Source: Abelmoschus esculentus
Taxonomy: Eukaryota > Streptophyta > Magnoliopsida > Malvales > Malvaceae
Reading direction: 5' to 3'
Length of the DNA: 64,000 nucleotides
Assembly (NCBI GenBank): GCA_035048815.1
Contig: JAUCBN010000035.1
Span: 15,698,501 to 15,762,500 of the forward strand
A program made the translations under genes and the position numbers. Below are positions 1 to 13,000 of this stretch, piece by piece (position 1 is the first letter of the stretch; the number at the start of each line of letters is the position of its first letter). The notes under the pieces were generated by a model. The model worked only from the letters and a program-made list of their open reading frames with translations, did no database searches and was not told where the DNA came from.

Positions 1-114
1 TATTAATGTTTGATTATTTTTTTTTTGAAATATTATAATTTTAACAATAAAATTAAAAAATCTTTCATTTGTTATCGTTCATGAACATTAAAATAATTGT
101 GTTCAGTGTGCAGT

Positions 115-330
115 TAGGTAAAGTCGAAACCTTTAGGCTTCGTCTTCCAACAATAAACTCCACTGATCAAAGACAGAGCCTAATGGGGTTATCTTTCAAT
201 CTTATTTTTCATTTATATTGTTTAAAGACGGAGCCTAATAGGGTCATCTTTCAACTTATTTTTTATTTTCACTGTTCAAAGACGAAATCTAATAAGGTCG
301 TCTTTAATTTTACTGTTGAAATCACAATAT
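115..330. repeat. Degenerate tandem repeat, about 55 bp unit
   Basis: Three clear copies start near 169, 224 and 278. Each reads roughly AAAGACGGAGCCTAATAGGG followed by a TC(A/G)TCTTT block and a T-rich spacer. A weaker fourth copy precedes them. Each unit has local inverted symmetry (AAAGACG against CGTCTTT), so it could form small hairpins. An open frame runs through the array but resembles no protein I know, so I do not call it coding. Confidence 0.6.
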
Positions 331-647
331 ATCGAAAAATAAAGTTCAAACATCAATAGTTTGAGAATTATTTTCCCAATCACAATATTGGAGAGAATTC
401 TTTTATAATTTTACATTTTCTCATTAATATTTTAATTTTTTATTTTATAATTTTATATTTTTAATATATTTTTTTGATATTTTATACAAAAGTGTCACTT
501 GTACTGGCTATGAACTTTAGAGGGATTACTTTTTAGTTTTTAAATTCGGCCTTTGAATTTTTATTTATATTATATTTAACTAAGGCTTAATTTATAAATT
601 GGTCCTTTCAAATATATTTAGCTTTTTACTCTGCAGCTTAAACTTTT

Positions 648-672
648 TTATTTTATTTTATTTTATTTTATT
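648..672. repeat. TTTTA microsatellite
   Basis: Short run of the pentamer TTTTA/ATTTT in AT-rich intergenic DNA. The surrounding 331-1860 holds no gene I can support. 1404-1590 contains a few loose repeats of a motif like CCGAAATTCTTACACTTTT. Confidence 0.6.
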
Positions 673-1867
673 CCTTAAAAGTATAATTATTTTTCCAACT
701 TTGCACCTTAAAGTTTGATTCTATTATCTATAAAATATTTAATAATTACGAAAATCAAGATTTAAATTAGGGTACTCAAACATCGATATACAAATTTAAC
801 TATCGGATCATATCGAAACCTTGATCATGACTTACTCATGTCCTTAAACGTCTTTAATCATTTAGATTTATCGAACTCTCTCTCAAAATCCTTCAATCAC
901 GTGAAATTTTCCAAAAAAACCCGACCACTGTAAAATAAAAACGAGAAAAATATGTCACATGAAGTCATACTTAAAGGGTAAAAAAGGATTAAGGTGCAAA
1001 TTGAAAATTTGTATATACTTAAAGGATCAAATTGTGAATTAAACATTATTTTAAAAGGACAAACAAATAGGTTAGGGACCAAACTCCCCCCAAATAATTT
1101 GACCAACCATGTTAATGAAGGAGGGGTAGAGCCGCAAACTCATAAATGGGGGAATTTGGGACATAAGAATGAGATTTTGAGATAACTAGGGACCACTTTG
1201 AAAAGAAAAGCGAAGAAAAAGGGGGAGTGTGATAAATATCCAACGTGGGTGGCCTTCTCAACCCAATCATATTGATTGTTACAATAATGGAAGCTTTAGC
1301 TCTCTCAAATTTTGAGCAATTTAAATTCGGGTTTTTAACGTGGGCAGATTAAAATAAAATTAAAATAGGTAAAATCGATATTATTATAAAAATTATATGA
1401 ATTTTGGTATTAATTTTTCGTATATATCAAAATTTTTACACTTTTAAGAAGTTCAGCATGTACCGAAATTCTTACACTTTTAAAAATTTTAAATTTTTTA
1501 TAAAAAATTTAATATATACTGAAACTCTTACACTTTTTTATAAGAAAATCGTATATACTAAAAACTCAATACCGAAATTCTTATAATTTTTGTAACAATT
1601 TCGATTCTGTCTCATTTTAGCCTTATTTTAACTCTAAAGCTTCCCATGACTTCCCCTTTTGTTAAATATATATTTTCAAAAATATAATAATCGATTGATC
1701 TAGTAAGATAAAAAATCAGATTAGTAATGAATCAGATTAATCAGGAAATGAAACTAATAAAATTGACTTATCTTTATTTAATTTATATTTTATTTTATTT
1801 TTTTAAATTAACTAATAGTGGTGATAGTAATATGTGTAACAACCGAAGTATTAATATGTTAAATGTT

Positions 1868-2105
1868 TTTTTTTTTGATAATTGCCTGAATTTTTATATT
1901 ACAATTACAATGAATTCAGAAAAAATAAAAAAAAAATTAAAATATTTTTATAGAGATAAATATACCATCAAAATTCAAAAACTTTTTAAATCTCCTAATT
2001 TCTGTCCAATCGAGACACATAACAGATAAATAAAAAATAGTGAACGATCCAAACTATCAGACATAATATTTCACTACTCAGGACTGATTTCAATGATTCT
2101 TTCTT
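1868..2105 (-). mobile_element. Decayed 3' end of a poly(A) retroelement
   Basis: The plus strand begins with a run of T, as expected for a reversed poly(A) tail. About 100 bp (around 1995-2095) then match the element at 28462-29176: a 'ctgtccaa..gagac.cata' block, then 'gatccaaact.tca', then 'gactgatttca'. This is an older, diverged copy of the same non-LTR or processed retroelement family. No coding remnant is recognisable. Confidence 0.5.
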
Positions 2106-2679
2106 TACTTTATTCTGTGCCTCAAATAATATAGCAAAATAATGGTGCGGCTGGTTTCAATGTTGTACTCGAGAAAAGACGTGAACTTCTCTTTGTGGAG
2201 GAAGAGTCGGGACCAAAAGGCTCGTGTCGTGGGGTGGTGGGTCTTATGGAACATGAGATGTCTACAAAGACAGGTCCTCTTGGAACAAAAAATCCATGTC
2301 CTAATCATCTTTTAAGGTAGAAGTAGAGACATGTTTTCAATAATTGTATGTGTTTGTTATAGATATCGCAATATTAGATTTTTTTTTCTTTCCTTGGACT
2401 AAAGTTTCATATTAACGTCTTTTATGTGATTAACTTGTTTTAACGATAGATTTTACTGTATTTTTATTATTAAATATGTTAATAATTATTTAACGTCGGT
2501 TTGTTGTAATAGTGAACATTAAATTTTTAAAAGTTACATAATAGATATTAAATTTTAATTTTTGACATAAAATAGTTATTGAATTGTTAAATTGACGATA
2601 TAACAAATACAAAATTTAGAATAATAGAATATTTAGTCTTTCATATCGGTACATTCAATTAATTTATTTTTAATTTAAC

Positions 2680-2835
2680 TATTATTATTGATGTCTAAAT
2701 TAATTTTTTCGAATCTACTATAATGATTACGATAATATCTATTCTAGAGTATAATGATTACGATAATATCAATTATATTGATCGTTCAATCATTGTGTTG
2801 TAATACTGATGCTCGAACCCGTGTCTTCGGGTCTA
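2680..2835. repeat. Dispersed repeat fragment
   Basis: A block around 'attgatcgttcaatcatt' followed by 'gatgctcgaaccc' recurs in related form near 27535-27600. It is a diverged dispersed repeat of unknown class. Flanking DNA (2110-2680 and 2840-3380) shows no supportable gene. Confidence 0.4.
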
Positions 2836-3714
2836 AATTAATTAAATGTATAAATATTTAGATTTAAATATTATAAAAATTTTGTAACTATCATATCTCT
2901 TTGTTAATAGCTCAATGACATTTTTTATTTTAATTATTTAATTTTTTAATTTAAAATTTAAACCCTATTCTGCAATCAATTTTAAATTTATGAGGTATGT
3001 TTCCTTTTTTTACATGCATTGACCATTGACTATTCAATTTTAAAGTTCACAAACGAAATAAACAAATAACAATATATATTTTATAATATTTTAATAATAT
3101 ATTATATTTTATATTTCAAATTTTTAGTTCATTTTAATGCATAAATCCTCATCCCTTCATAAAAGTTTAGAGTATTTCAAAATACCAATAATATTAATAA
3201 ATAAGAATATGTCACTTTTAGATAATAAGATAAATTAAAATAAAAATTGAAATACTAGATTTAAAAAATAAAAGGCTCCAATATATTATAGTTTGAAAAA
3301 AAGTCCATCCTATCTGTTATTAGCATAATTACAAAACCCAGGACAAAACAAGCGCCTAAGACAAACACTGTCGTTTGCGTTAGGTGTGTATTTCAAATAT
3401 CCAATTCCATCCGAATTTTTGAATATCAAAATATTTTATATAAATATTTTATTAATTTTTATTAGATTTAAAATTTTTAGATAAAATATTTATATTTTTG
3501 TATATATAATAAATAAAATTATCGAATATAATAATATTTATATATAATAAAATGAATTTTTGGATATCAAGTAATCCAATATCTGATCCAAATATAAAAT
3601 AATTATTTGTATCAAATCTAAAATTTTTAAATACCTGTTCTAAAATTTTCAAAAAAAATTAAATATTTAAAATTTTAAATCAGATCAATCTGATCATATT
3701 TTTTTTACCCCTAT

Positions 3715-3895
3715 TTTTTTAGGTATGGGAGCACTCCTCACCCCGAACTTGTTAAAGTGCGCACCTTACGCATTATGCGCTTTTTAATCTCGTTAGTCTA
3801 ACTTACGCTCCCTCATCTGGGGTGAGTCAGAGCGCCTTTCTACTTTCGAGTCATATAGTCTACCTTCCTTTCTCGGGTAGGTCTACGGTATATTT
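3715..3895. other. GC-rich island in AT-rich DNA, unexplained
   Basis: A sharply bounded block of normal to high GC sits in very AT-rich sequence about 460 bp before the phosphatase-kinase start codon. It contains CTCACCCC near 3736 and its inverse GGGGTGAG near 3819, and a shorter symmetry around TACGCATTATGCGC. There is no long frame and no tRNA or rRNA shape. It could be an unrecognised repeat, a transposon end or a small transcribed element. Confidence 0.4.
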
Positions 3896-4359
3896 AGTGT
3901 ATTTTTTATATTCTTTAATTTTAATAAAAAATAATATTTTAAACAATATTTTTAATTTTTAATTGAAATTTAAGTGTCATATTGCTTTGCTTTTTCATTG
4001 CTAAGTCTCTGTAACGGTTTTTCAAAACAGTAGATCTGAATTTTCTGTAAGCTAATTTATTTTCGGTTAAAAATTGTTTCAAATATTTGTTCACTTTCTC
4101 TGATTTGAATCTTTTATGGCTTTGCGTACTTCTAATTGACCGGCATTTACTGCATAATCAGAGGAGATTCAAACAGAATCACAAAAATGGAGAACTTTTA
4201 GATTTTTTTCCTGGAAAATTTGTTTACTTTTTTGTTTGGAATCTCAACGGGAAACAAATCTAGTGTTGATTTTCGAGACGGTGATGACGTGAAGCGTTTG
4301 TTCAATTTCGGAACTTATTTTACTTCTCCATTTTTTGTGTTTTTTTAAATAGTTGAGTG

Positions 4360-7300
4360 ATGGGTTGCGTTTACTCCCGAACTTGCATCGGCGAGATTTG
4401 CGTGCCGAGAGATGCAAGGATCAAAGAGCCGCAAAGTGTAAGGCCAACCACCGCGGCGGAGCTTGCCGTTTTCTCTCCCACATCTTCAAACGAAGAAACG
4501 AGAGATCAAATCCACTCTCAGTTAAGCTTGAACCGAGCCGGTGACCCGGAGATTGGTATCACTCGGCTATCTAGGGTTTCAGCTCAGTTCCTTCCGCCGG
4601 ATGGATCTCGAACCGTTTCGGTTCCCTCAGGCAATTTCGAGCTTAAGTATTCTTACTTATCTCAAAGAGGTTATTATCCAGATGCTTTGGATAAAGCTAA
4701 TCAAGACAGTTTTTGTATCCATACTCCGTTTGGAACAAATCCTGACGATCATTTCTTCGGCGTTTTCGACGGCCACGGTGAATTCGGAGCTCAGTGTTCG
4801 CAATTCGTGAAAAGAAAGTTATGCGAGAATTTATTGAGGAATAATAAGTTCCACGTCGATGCCATTGAAGCTTGCCATGCTGCTTATTTGGCGACAAATA
4901 CACAGTTACGCGATGATAGTTTGGATGATAGTATGAGTGGAACGACGGCTATAACGGTTTTAGTTCGTGGTCGGACTATATACGTGGCAAATTCCGGTGA
5001 TTCGAGAGCTGTTATAGCGGAAAAAAGAGGGAAGGAAATCGTGGCCGTTGATTTATCTATTGATCAGACCCCGTTTCGAGTTGACGAGCTGGAGAGAGTG
5101 AAGCTTTGTGGAGCGAGAGTGCTTACATTGGATCAAATTGAAGGGTTGAAGGATCCGGATGTGCAGTGTTGGGGAACTGAGGAAGGCGATGATGGTGATC
5201 CTCCTAGGCTTTGGGTGCCGAATGGGATGTTTCCTGGAACGGCTTTTACGAGGAGTATTAGGGATTCAATTGCTGAGACAATTGGTGTTGTGGCGAATCC
5301 AGAGATTCTTGTGTTGGAGCTTAATGAAAATCATCCTTTCTTTGTACTTGCTAGTGATGGGGTTTTCGAGTTCCTTTCTAGTCAAACTGTGGTTGATATG
5401 GTAAGTAAGCAAGGGTGTCATCTGAATATATAAAATGTTTCTTATTAGTAAAAAAAAACAAGGCTCAGTGGTTGTTGTTGCTGGGATTACATGATCGGTG
5501 TTAGTCATATTGTTCATAGATTGCTTATTATTCGATTGAACCAGGATAATTATCTAGGAGCTGCATTCTACTATGCTACTACCTCTAGCATTTATCAAGT
5601 TCCTTGTACTAATACATATTCAGACATATACTTGTATCTACACTCACCCCTAAATCCTGTAACACAAGCCTTTTGTTGTTACAGTTTATATATGGGGAAT
5701 TGGTAGCCATTAATGATACGTATGAGTAAAATAATTTACTGAAGTACGCTCCACTGTTTTCTGGTTGTAAAAGGTTTGCTTCTTTTTTTTTAAATCTTTG
5801 CTTACTTGTAGATCCATATATATACACAATGATATTCTGATGTTTTTCATCATCTTTCTATTTAGAATGTTTTATTTAATCTCTTATTCTTAGATGTACA
5901 CTTCGCTACCAAAATTCAGATTTCCTTGTTTTTTTTTCTTTCTTTATCAGTAATTGTTTCAATGTTATTCAGGTTGCAAAATACAAGGATCCTCGTGATG
6001 CTTGTGCTGCAATTGTGGCTGAATCGTATCGACTTTGGCTTCAGTTTGAAACCCGTACAGATGATATTACTGTGATTGTTGTGCATATTAATGGGCTAGC
6101 TGGTGTAAGTGACCATTCTTTTTGCATCAAATGTATGTATTATCTGTTATTTGTTTCTCATTGGCCTTTCCCATCAGACTAATGGAGAAACAGCTAAGGC
6201 TGCTACAATTTTACGGCCACCTGTTCCTCAAGTGTTAGAGGCAACAGGATCAGAATCTCCTTCAACTTTTAGCTGGAGTTCAAACAACCACCGTGCAAGG
6301 CATGACTTATCTCGGGCCCGTCTTCGAGCTATTGAGAGTTCATTGGAGAATGGGCAGGTGTGGGTTCCTCCACCTCCAGCTCACAGGAAAACTTGGGAAG
6401 AAGAGGTAAGAGTTCTGTTATATTCTATTTGTTTATGCTAAAGTGTTTCATCACCTAAGCTGTTCAGTATCTATGCATTACAGGCACACATAGAGCAGGC
6501 ATTGCATGACCATTTCCTATTCAGAAAATTAACTGATTCACAGTGTCATGTTTTATTGGATTGCATGCAAAGAGTTGAGGTCCAACCTGGGGATATTGTC
6601 GTCCAACAGGTTAGTTATTCTACTTGCAATTAATTTCATTTATTGCTACTATTTCATGTAATTCTGTTTTTTTTGACTAACTGCTGCACAATTTAACACG
6701 TATTGAAATAATTTTATTGCTTCAATACTTTCCTGTAAGTTATGAATCCCAGACAAAAATGTCATTGTAGTTGTACTAAATAGGATAATGAAAGCTTGAA
6801 GGACTTGACTGAACAAAAAAAAAACAAACTTTATGTACCTATTATAAACCATTAGGTGAATAATCCAGATTTTTTTTTCTGCACATAAGCATTTCGTGAC
6901 CAATTTTTTTTGAAGTTTGCTTTCAAAAGGATAAACTCGTCCAATTGACTTAACCTCACATGCTATCCATGATATCTTAAATACGGTTCTAGAGGTAGTT
7001 TTGACATAGTTACAATTGAAGTTAAGATTCTGACTATTATTATACTTTGCAGGGTGGTGAAGGTGACTGCTTTTATGTTGTTGGAAGTGGAGAATTTGAG
7101 GTTTTAGCAACCCAGGTTTGTCTTGATCATTAAATATATATTGGTTAAAAGTTACTTATCGTTGGACACACCTGCTATAGAATGTTATACCAACCTTTTG
7201 TTATTGGTTAACTTTTTATTTTCTAATCAGGCTGAAGATAATCTCGAAAATGGTGATAATTGTTTATTTTCAGTAAGTTTTTAACTCAAAACTATACTGG

Positions 7301-10300
7301 CAGGAAGATAAAAATGGAGAGGTGTTGAGGGTTTTGCAGAAGTATACAGCTGAGAAGTTATCATCATTCGGCGAGCTGGCACTAATGTATGTTTTTCCCC
7401 CTTATCTCTTATCTAGTTAATAAAGAACCATTTAATTTTATTTTCTTAACTTTACAAACTGTTTTGCTTATTGAAAACTGATTTGTGTGTTTAAAAGTTT
7501 GTATAGAATAGATGCCAGGCAGTAAACCAAAAGAATAAATGTTACCACTATTTTTTGTGGAGTAGCAAAATACACTAATTTGCTGAAACACCCATCATTT
7601 ATTATCTCGTGGGTTGGGAAATTTACTGCTCTTTCTGGAAAAAAGAAAGATGGTACAGCTTGCTGACCGTGATAATTTTGTTTGTTGCTATACAGGTACA
7701 ATAAGCCCCTTCAAGCCTCTGTGCGTGCTGTGACTAACGGAACTCTTTGGGCTCTAAAACGAGAAGACTTTCGTGGAATTCTGATGTCTGAGTTTTCAAA
7801 TTTGTCATCCTTGAAGCTGCTTCGCTCTGTGGATCTTCTATCTAGATTAACAATTTTACAGCTGAGTCATGTTGCAGATTCTCTTTCTGAAGTTACCTTT
7901 TCTAATGGGCAGGCCATAGTGAAAAGGGTAGACGTTTCTCCTTCCAGTATTTTATTTCCTTCCGTTTTATTTTTCGCAGTGTATTTGTTTCTTGATTTAC
8001 ATTATTGTTTCTTATATTTATTGTGCATGTCTGCAGAATGAAGCCTTCTCTGCTTTGTACATTATCCAGAAGGGGCAAGTGAGGATTACTTTTGATAAGG
8101 ATTTGCTAAGCTGTTCAAGTGTCTGCAGTCTCAAGCCTGAGAACTCGAAAGAAGGCAATGATCAACAGATTGGCAAAGAACTATCTGTTGAAAAGACAGA
8201 AGGAAGCTATTTTGGGGAATGGACACTTCTTGGGCAACAGATTGGTTCCTTAAGTGCCATCGCAGTGGGTGATGTCACGTGTGCTCTTTTGACAAAGGAG
8301 AAATTTGATTCAGTTGTTGGTCCTTTGACAAAGCTTTCCCAGGATGATCATAAGTATGTCTTTAGTCTCATGCACTAAACGTCACATCTTTGTTTTCCAG
8401 TTACTCTCTTGTTAGGACGTGTTTCATTTTATAATTCTCGTCAACCTTCCATTTTAGTCTGTATGTAGGCTTTTAGTTCTCTAACTTGAAACCAGTTAAC
8501 TTCTTGCTCTTTTTGTTCTCTTCTGAATGTTTACTGCCTTTCATTGAGAATGACATTGTTGTTTTGTTGCCATTTAGGTCTCAAGACTATTCTCCACATG
8601 TGCCCAAGGCTTCTGTCAAAGAAATTGATATTTCGACTCTTGCTAAAGTTAGCATATCTCAATTGGTAAGAAGTGCTTAGTTCTGCCTTCTACCTTGTGG
8701 TTAGCAAAATGTTATCATGAAGAGAGATCGAGAGAATCTCCTAAATCTATCTAATTTCATATGCAGGAGTGGAGAACATGTTTATATTCCACCGACTGTA
8801 GTGAGATTGGGCTTGTACTTCTACGAGATACAGGTTGGTTGGTTCTTATGTATGTGTGTTTATTTTTGCTCAGGAATGGTAATTTAAAAGCACACCTTTC
8901 CTAATGTATCATGTCATAAGTGGACTGATTATGCATGTAAGGTGCAAAATGAGATTATAGGAAAATAAGCCTGTTAAGTGCTATGCAGTGATTCTAAAGA
9001 AAGTTTGTTATGGAGATAAAACTGATAAAGTATTCCTTTGTAACGAGTTTTTGCAGAAAGTGTGCTTAGTTTGAAGAGGTTTTCAAAGCAGAAGGTAAAA
9101 AAACTAGGAAAAGAAACACAAGTTTTGAAGGAGAAAGATATGATGAAGAGTATGAGTTCTGCAGCTTGTGTGCCAGAGGTGCTATGCACTTGTGCCGATC
9201 AAATGTATGCTGCAATTCTATTGAATACGTGCCTTGCCTGCCCTTTGGCTTCAATACTTCACATTCCTCTAGATGAACAATCGGCAAGGTTCTGTGCTGC
9301 CTCTGTTGTTACTGCCTTAGAAGATCTACATGAGGTCAGATTTCTATAAGCAGTCCTTTTTTTTACTTTATTTCCTCATTCTTTGTGCATCTGTCAATTT
9401 CTTACAGTTTGTATTTCTACCTCCATATTTTTTTTTGAATTTCAGAATGGTGTTCTTTATAGAGGTGTGTCTCCTGATGTTTTAATGTTGGACAAAACAG
9501 GCCATTTACAGGTTGGTGCCGATCTATGTTGTATTGTACATCATGTTTACGTGCATATTTGAAATGATATAATGTTATACTTGATCAGTTGCCCCTTTCT
9601 TTACTAATAATGGCTCCAAATCACAAGTAGATAAGCTTAATTATTTTGTTTTGCCATTTTGTGTTATAGCTAGTCGACTTCAGATTTGGAAAGAAGTTAT
9701 CTAGTGAGAGAACATTTACAATTTGTGGAATGGCCGACTCTTTAGCGCCAGAGGTAGTTCAGGGAAAGGGCCATGGTCTTCCTGCCGACTGGTAAGAAAA
9801 CGCATACTGCTTTCCATTTTCTAGTATCATAAACCTCTTCATGTTTTATTTAGCATCTAAAGGAGCATAATTGAATAACTCAAAATTACAACACTGCTAA
9901 CTTGTTAAAGAACCAAAGGAGTGTTAATGATGGAGATTACTAACCACTAACCAACATTATACATAGAGAGATTTAATTCATCCTACAGTGTTTATTTAGC
10001 TCTTGAATTTTTTATGGGGTTTAAAGAGGACTTAGAAGTTAAAACTGGGTTGAGGATGTTTCGTTTTGGTTCAGTTTTGGTCTCTGTTTAGGCCGTAGAA
10101 GCAGGTTGAGGATGTTTTTTTGGCAAGCTTATGGTCTCGGGTGTTGCAAGACTCGGGCTGTAATCCTTTATTGAGTAGTTAATAATATCTTTGAGTATTC
10201 CTTTCCCCTTTCCTATGTTGATCATTGAACTTCGGTTTAGTGTTCAGAGTGGAAAGGTTTTTTTTAACGAGCCCCCGCCTATTATGAAAAAAAGAGGACA

Positions 10301-10931
10301 TTCCAACATGGTGCGGTGTAGTGGGGCATTAATTTACTATTCCTTGCTAATGAGTTTAAATATATGCACAGTTTGATCAGATGTTCTCTTCTTCCTCTCC
10401 CCTCCTCTTCTATGACGCTAGTCTTTTGAAATGTTTAACATTCAGGTGGGCCCTGGGAGTCCTGATCTATTTCTTGCTGCAAGGTGAAATGCCATTTGGA
10501 TCATGGAGACAAAGTGAGCTCGATACATTTGCAAAGATTGCTAAAGGACAGTTTGTTCTTTCAGATAATTTAAGCATCGAAGCTTTTGACATAATCACTA
10601 AGGTCTTTTTACTATCATTTCTTCTCTTCATAAATACCTCATAGCATAGAATCACTCACTTGTTTGTATCAAAATAAACTTTCAGTTACTTGAAGTTGAT
10701 GAAAGTACAAGACTGGGAAGTCATGGTTCCTCTTCCATTAGAAGTCATCCGTGGTTTGAGGGTATTGACTGGAAAGGAATCAGAGATCAAACTTTTCCTG
10801 TTCCTCACGAGTTAGCTTCTCGTGTAGCTCAACAGTTGGAAATACGTTCCGAGGATGGCCCTGTTGGTGTTGTTTCCCCACCTCAAGATATAGCAGAGCT
10901 CAATGTTCCTGCTTGGCTTGATGAATGGTAA
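4360..10931 (+). CDS. PP2C phosphatase / cyclic nucleotide-binding / AGC kinase fusion (plant PKG-like)
   Basis: Fifteen exons with GT-AG borders and continuous frame give 1081 aa: 4360-5400, 5973-6104, 6178-6405, 6484-6609, 7053-7115, 7304-7386, 7696-7927, 8037-8353, 8578-8665, 8767-8833, 9057-9334, 9446-9511, 9670-9791, 10446-10602, 10686-10931. The start is ATG 4360; the protein opens MGC, a myristoylation/palmitoylation-type N-terminus. PP2C occupies about 95-390, with DGHG at 137-140 and metal-site Asps at 333 and 377-378. Two cNMP-binding folds follow (about 478-610 and 612-730), then an AGC-like kinase region (about 790-1060) ending in LDEW. The family (Arabidopsis At2g20050; the rice homologue has been reported as a cGMP-dependent kinase with phosphatase activity) has about the same length. 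The HRD Asp is replaced (YRG, 890-892), DFG is DFR (910-912), and APE is kept (933-935). The PP2C part looks catalytically complete; kinase activity is doubtful from sequence. Confidence 0.93.
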
Positions 10932-12508
10932 AAGAATTATCAATATGGTTTGCCATAATTCTACTTTTTGTCAAAGGTGTGCGAGTCGAGTTCTAATCCA
11001 GATCGACAACCAGATTGTCGGAAACTGGACAGCAAATGTAAAATTGCAGGCCTTTGATTGCTCATAATTCCGTGATTCTTTTTTCTCGATGCCATGAATC
11101 CAGAGTAGCAGCGGAATGATATCTCAGTTACAGTCATTGTTCTCTGTTTCCAAAACTAGCCATCTAACCAATTCCGTGGATAGCGCTGTTATTAGGCTCT
11201 TGATTTTGAAACATCCATTTTTTTTTACATATTTCCCGTTTCTGTAAATAGGTAAATAGGTTAATGAGGTTCCTTGTAATTCAATCTTACATTACTTTGG
11301 CAGTGGCAGTAGATAGTTTAATTAATTGGCCATTACAATTTCGGTCACCATATCCATAGATGTATTGAATGCAATATGTTGTTTGAGAACTGTGGTCTAT
11401 GATCGACCTCTGTAAGTTATATTGCAAAGGTATTCCGCCATTGACATTTTCGAGTGACCTATGTTATTCATATTTACATATATATTATGTCTAAATATAG
11501 GTTGATCACAGACATCTAGCAGGGAAAACGAAGAGTCCAAGCATAGCTAAGAACACACTTCCGTACAGGAACAAGGACATCGGAGACGGATTCACTGCCT
11601 GGCTGGTGCAGTAAATCTCCTTCTGGAAATTTAAGCAGCAGTTCAGTCGATGAGCTCCTCTGATGCAAAAAGTTAAGGTAAGGTGGTTTTTTTTTAAGAG
11701 GCTAAAGAAAAATAATCTTTGGACTGAGATATATGTTGCCATCCGTTAGTTTTACTGTCGTATTTTATCTTCCACATTGATTGATTGGATCAGCTTGTTG
11801 AGATTTGATACCTAAAACATTGATACAGGGACTTATTGCAGCTCTTATGCGAGTTTTGTCAAGTTACCTAATGTTTATTCTCCGGTCTCCCGGCATGGGA
11901 AACGCGGCTACTTTGATCAAACTTTCTCGAGAAAATCCATTTATTCGTGAAAGATGACGGCAAAGCTTCCTCTAATGGGACTCCTTTGAATGTAGCATCC
12001 TTACATGGGCATATTTGAAATAAACAGTGATATCCCCCCTTCATGTTTTCTTGGTGTTGCAGGTTTATTAGCCAGTTTTCGATAACCGCATGACCGGCCT
12101 GGTTAAGGAGCTACGGAGAAAGATAAACAGAAAAGCTAGCATTAAGATCCTTATCAAGCAACTGACTCCATTTTTCAGGTACTTTTGCACGTTTAAACCG
12201 TTCTCTAATCTTATAATCATCCAATTATGATATTAAACTAATGTAAACATGTTTACCCCTTTCTACTCCATTAGTATATTCCTTTGCTTGACCTTTATAT
12301 ATGACTTGAACAAGATCACAAGAAAAAAAAAGGACAACCATAAGAATCTCGCTCGTTTTCTTTATTTCTCTCTATAAATGTTAGATCCATATGGCATACA
12401 TTTTGATTCGGTGTAACTATTATACGCATGAAAGGGAATATTTACGATGCATTGACGGTAGAAACGAAAAAAAATTTATAAGCATCTTTAATTTTAAAGT
12501 TTATGGAT
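10932..12508 (+). other. 3' flank of the fusion gene, possibly transcribed; no CDS
   Basis: After the TAA at 10929-10931 the composition stays close to exon/UTR level until about 12180 and then becomes AT-rich. Several CAG acceptor-like and GT donor-like sites occur near 11820-12070 and 12180. No frame of useful length or family resemblance is seen. A long spliced 3' UTR, a noncoding transcript or gene debris are all possible. Confidence 0.3.
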
Positions 12509-12518
12509 CTAGTTTAGG

Positions 12519-12764
12519 AGAAATTATATTATGGGTAAGTCTTTTCACGTGTTCATGGATCAACCACTAAAAATCATTCATATCATCATTTTTTCCATGT
12601 CATATATTTTTCAAAGTGACTTGGAAAAACTATTTTTAAAATGAATTGATAGTAAATATGAAAGAAGATTCACTTTGGAAAATGTATGACATAGAAAAAA
12701 TGATGATATGAGTGATTTTTAGTGGTTGATGACGTGGTGGGACTTACCCGTGATATGATTTCTC
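12519..12764. mobile_element. MULE-type MITE, copy 1
   Basis: Almost the whole element is a foldback. The left arm (AGAAATTATATTATGGGTAA and on) pairs with the right arm (TTACCCGTGATATGATTTCT) and continues through the 'gatcaaccactaaaaatca' and 'atcatcattttt' blocks. It is flanked by a perfect 10-bp direct repeat CTAGTTTAGG at 12509-12518 and 12765-12774. A 9-10 bp target duplication with long inverted arms is typical of Mutator-like MITEs. Sister copies lie at 57773-58043 and 58649-58859. Confidence 0.75.
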
Positions 12765-12774
12765 CTAGTTTAGG

Positions 12775-13000
12775 ATTTAAAAATAAAGGTTTAAAATTTG
12801 AGGTTTAGGATTAGAAATTAGGGTTTAAAGGATAAGATTTAAGTTTTAAGATAATATTGTTGATATTTATATTTTAACTTATAAACCTTAAATATTAATG
12901 TTAAACTTTAAATTCCGACATTTCTTAAATTTAAATTTTTCACACTTAAAACCCTAAACATTAAGCCTTAAACTAAATCTTAAAATTAAAATATTTGCTA
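12775..13000. repeat. Telomere-like degenerate repeat, inverted
   Basis: Degenerate units like TTTAGGGTTT and TTTAGGATTT on the left give way to their complement (AAACCCTAAAC, ACTTAAAACCCT) on the right, forming a loose hairpin. Similar tracts occur near 19320-19520, 25040-25230 and 54430-54850. No gene is seen between 13000 and 13500. Confidence 0.4.

Noticed and set aside
69..359. 96-codon frame at the window start.
   Set aside because: Internal repetition of its protein mirrors the 55-bp tandem DNA repeat; no family resemblance.
6649..7110. 153-codon minus-strand frame.
   Set aside because: It lies across an intron and exon 5 of the phosphatase-kinase gene on the other strand, with no recognisable domain.
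7210..7275. Possible extra exon of the fusion gene after AG at about 7230.
   Set aside because: The downstream exon from 7304 joins exon 5 in frame and matches the expected family sequence without it.
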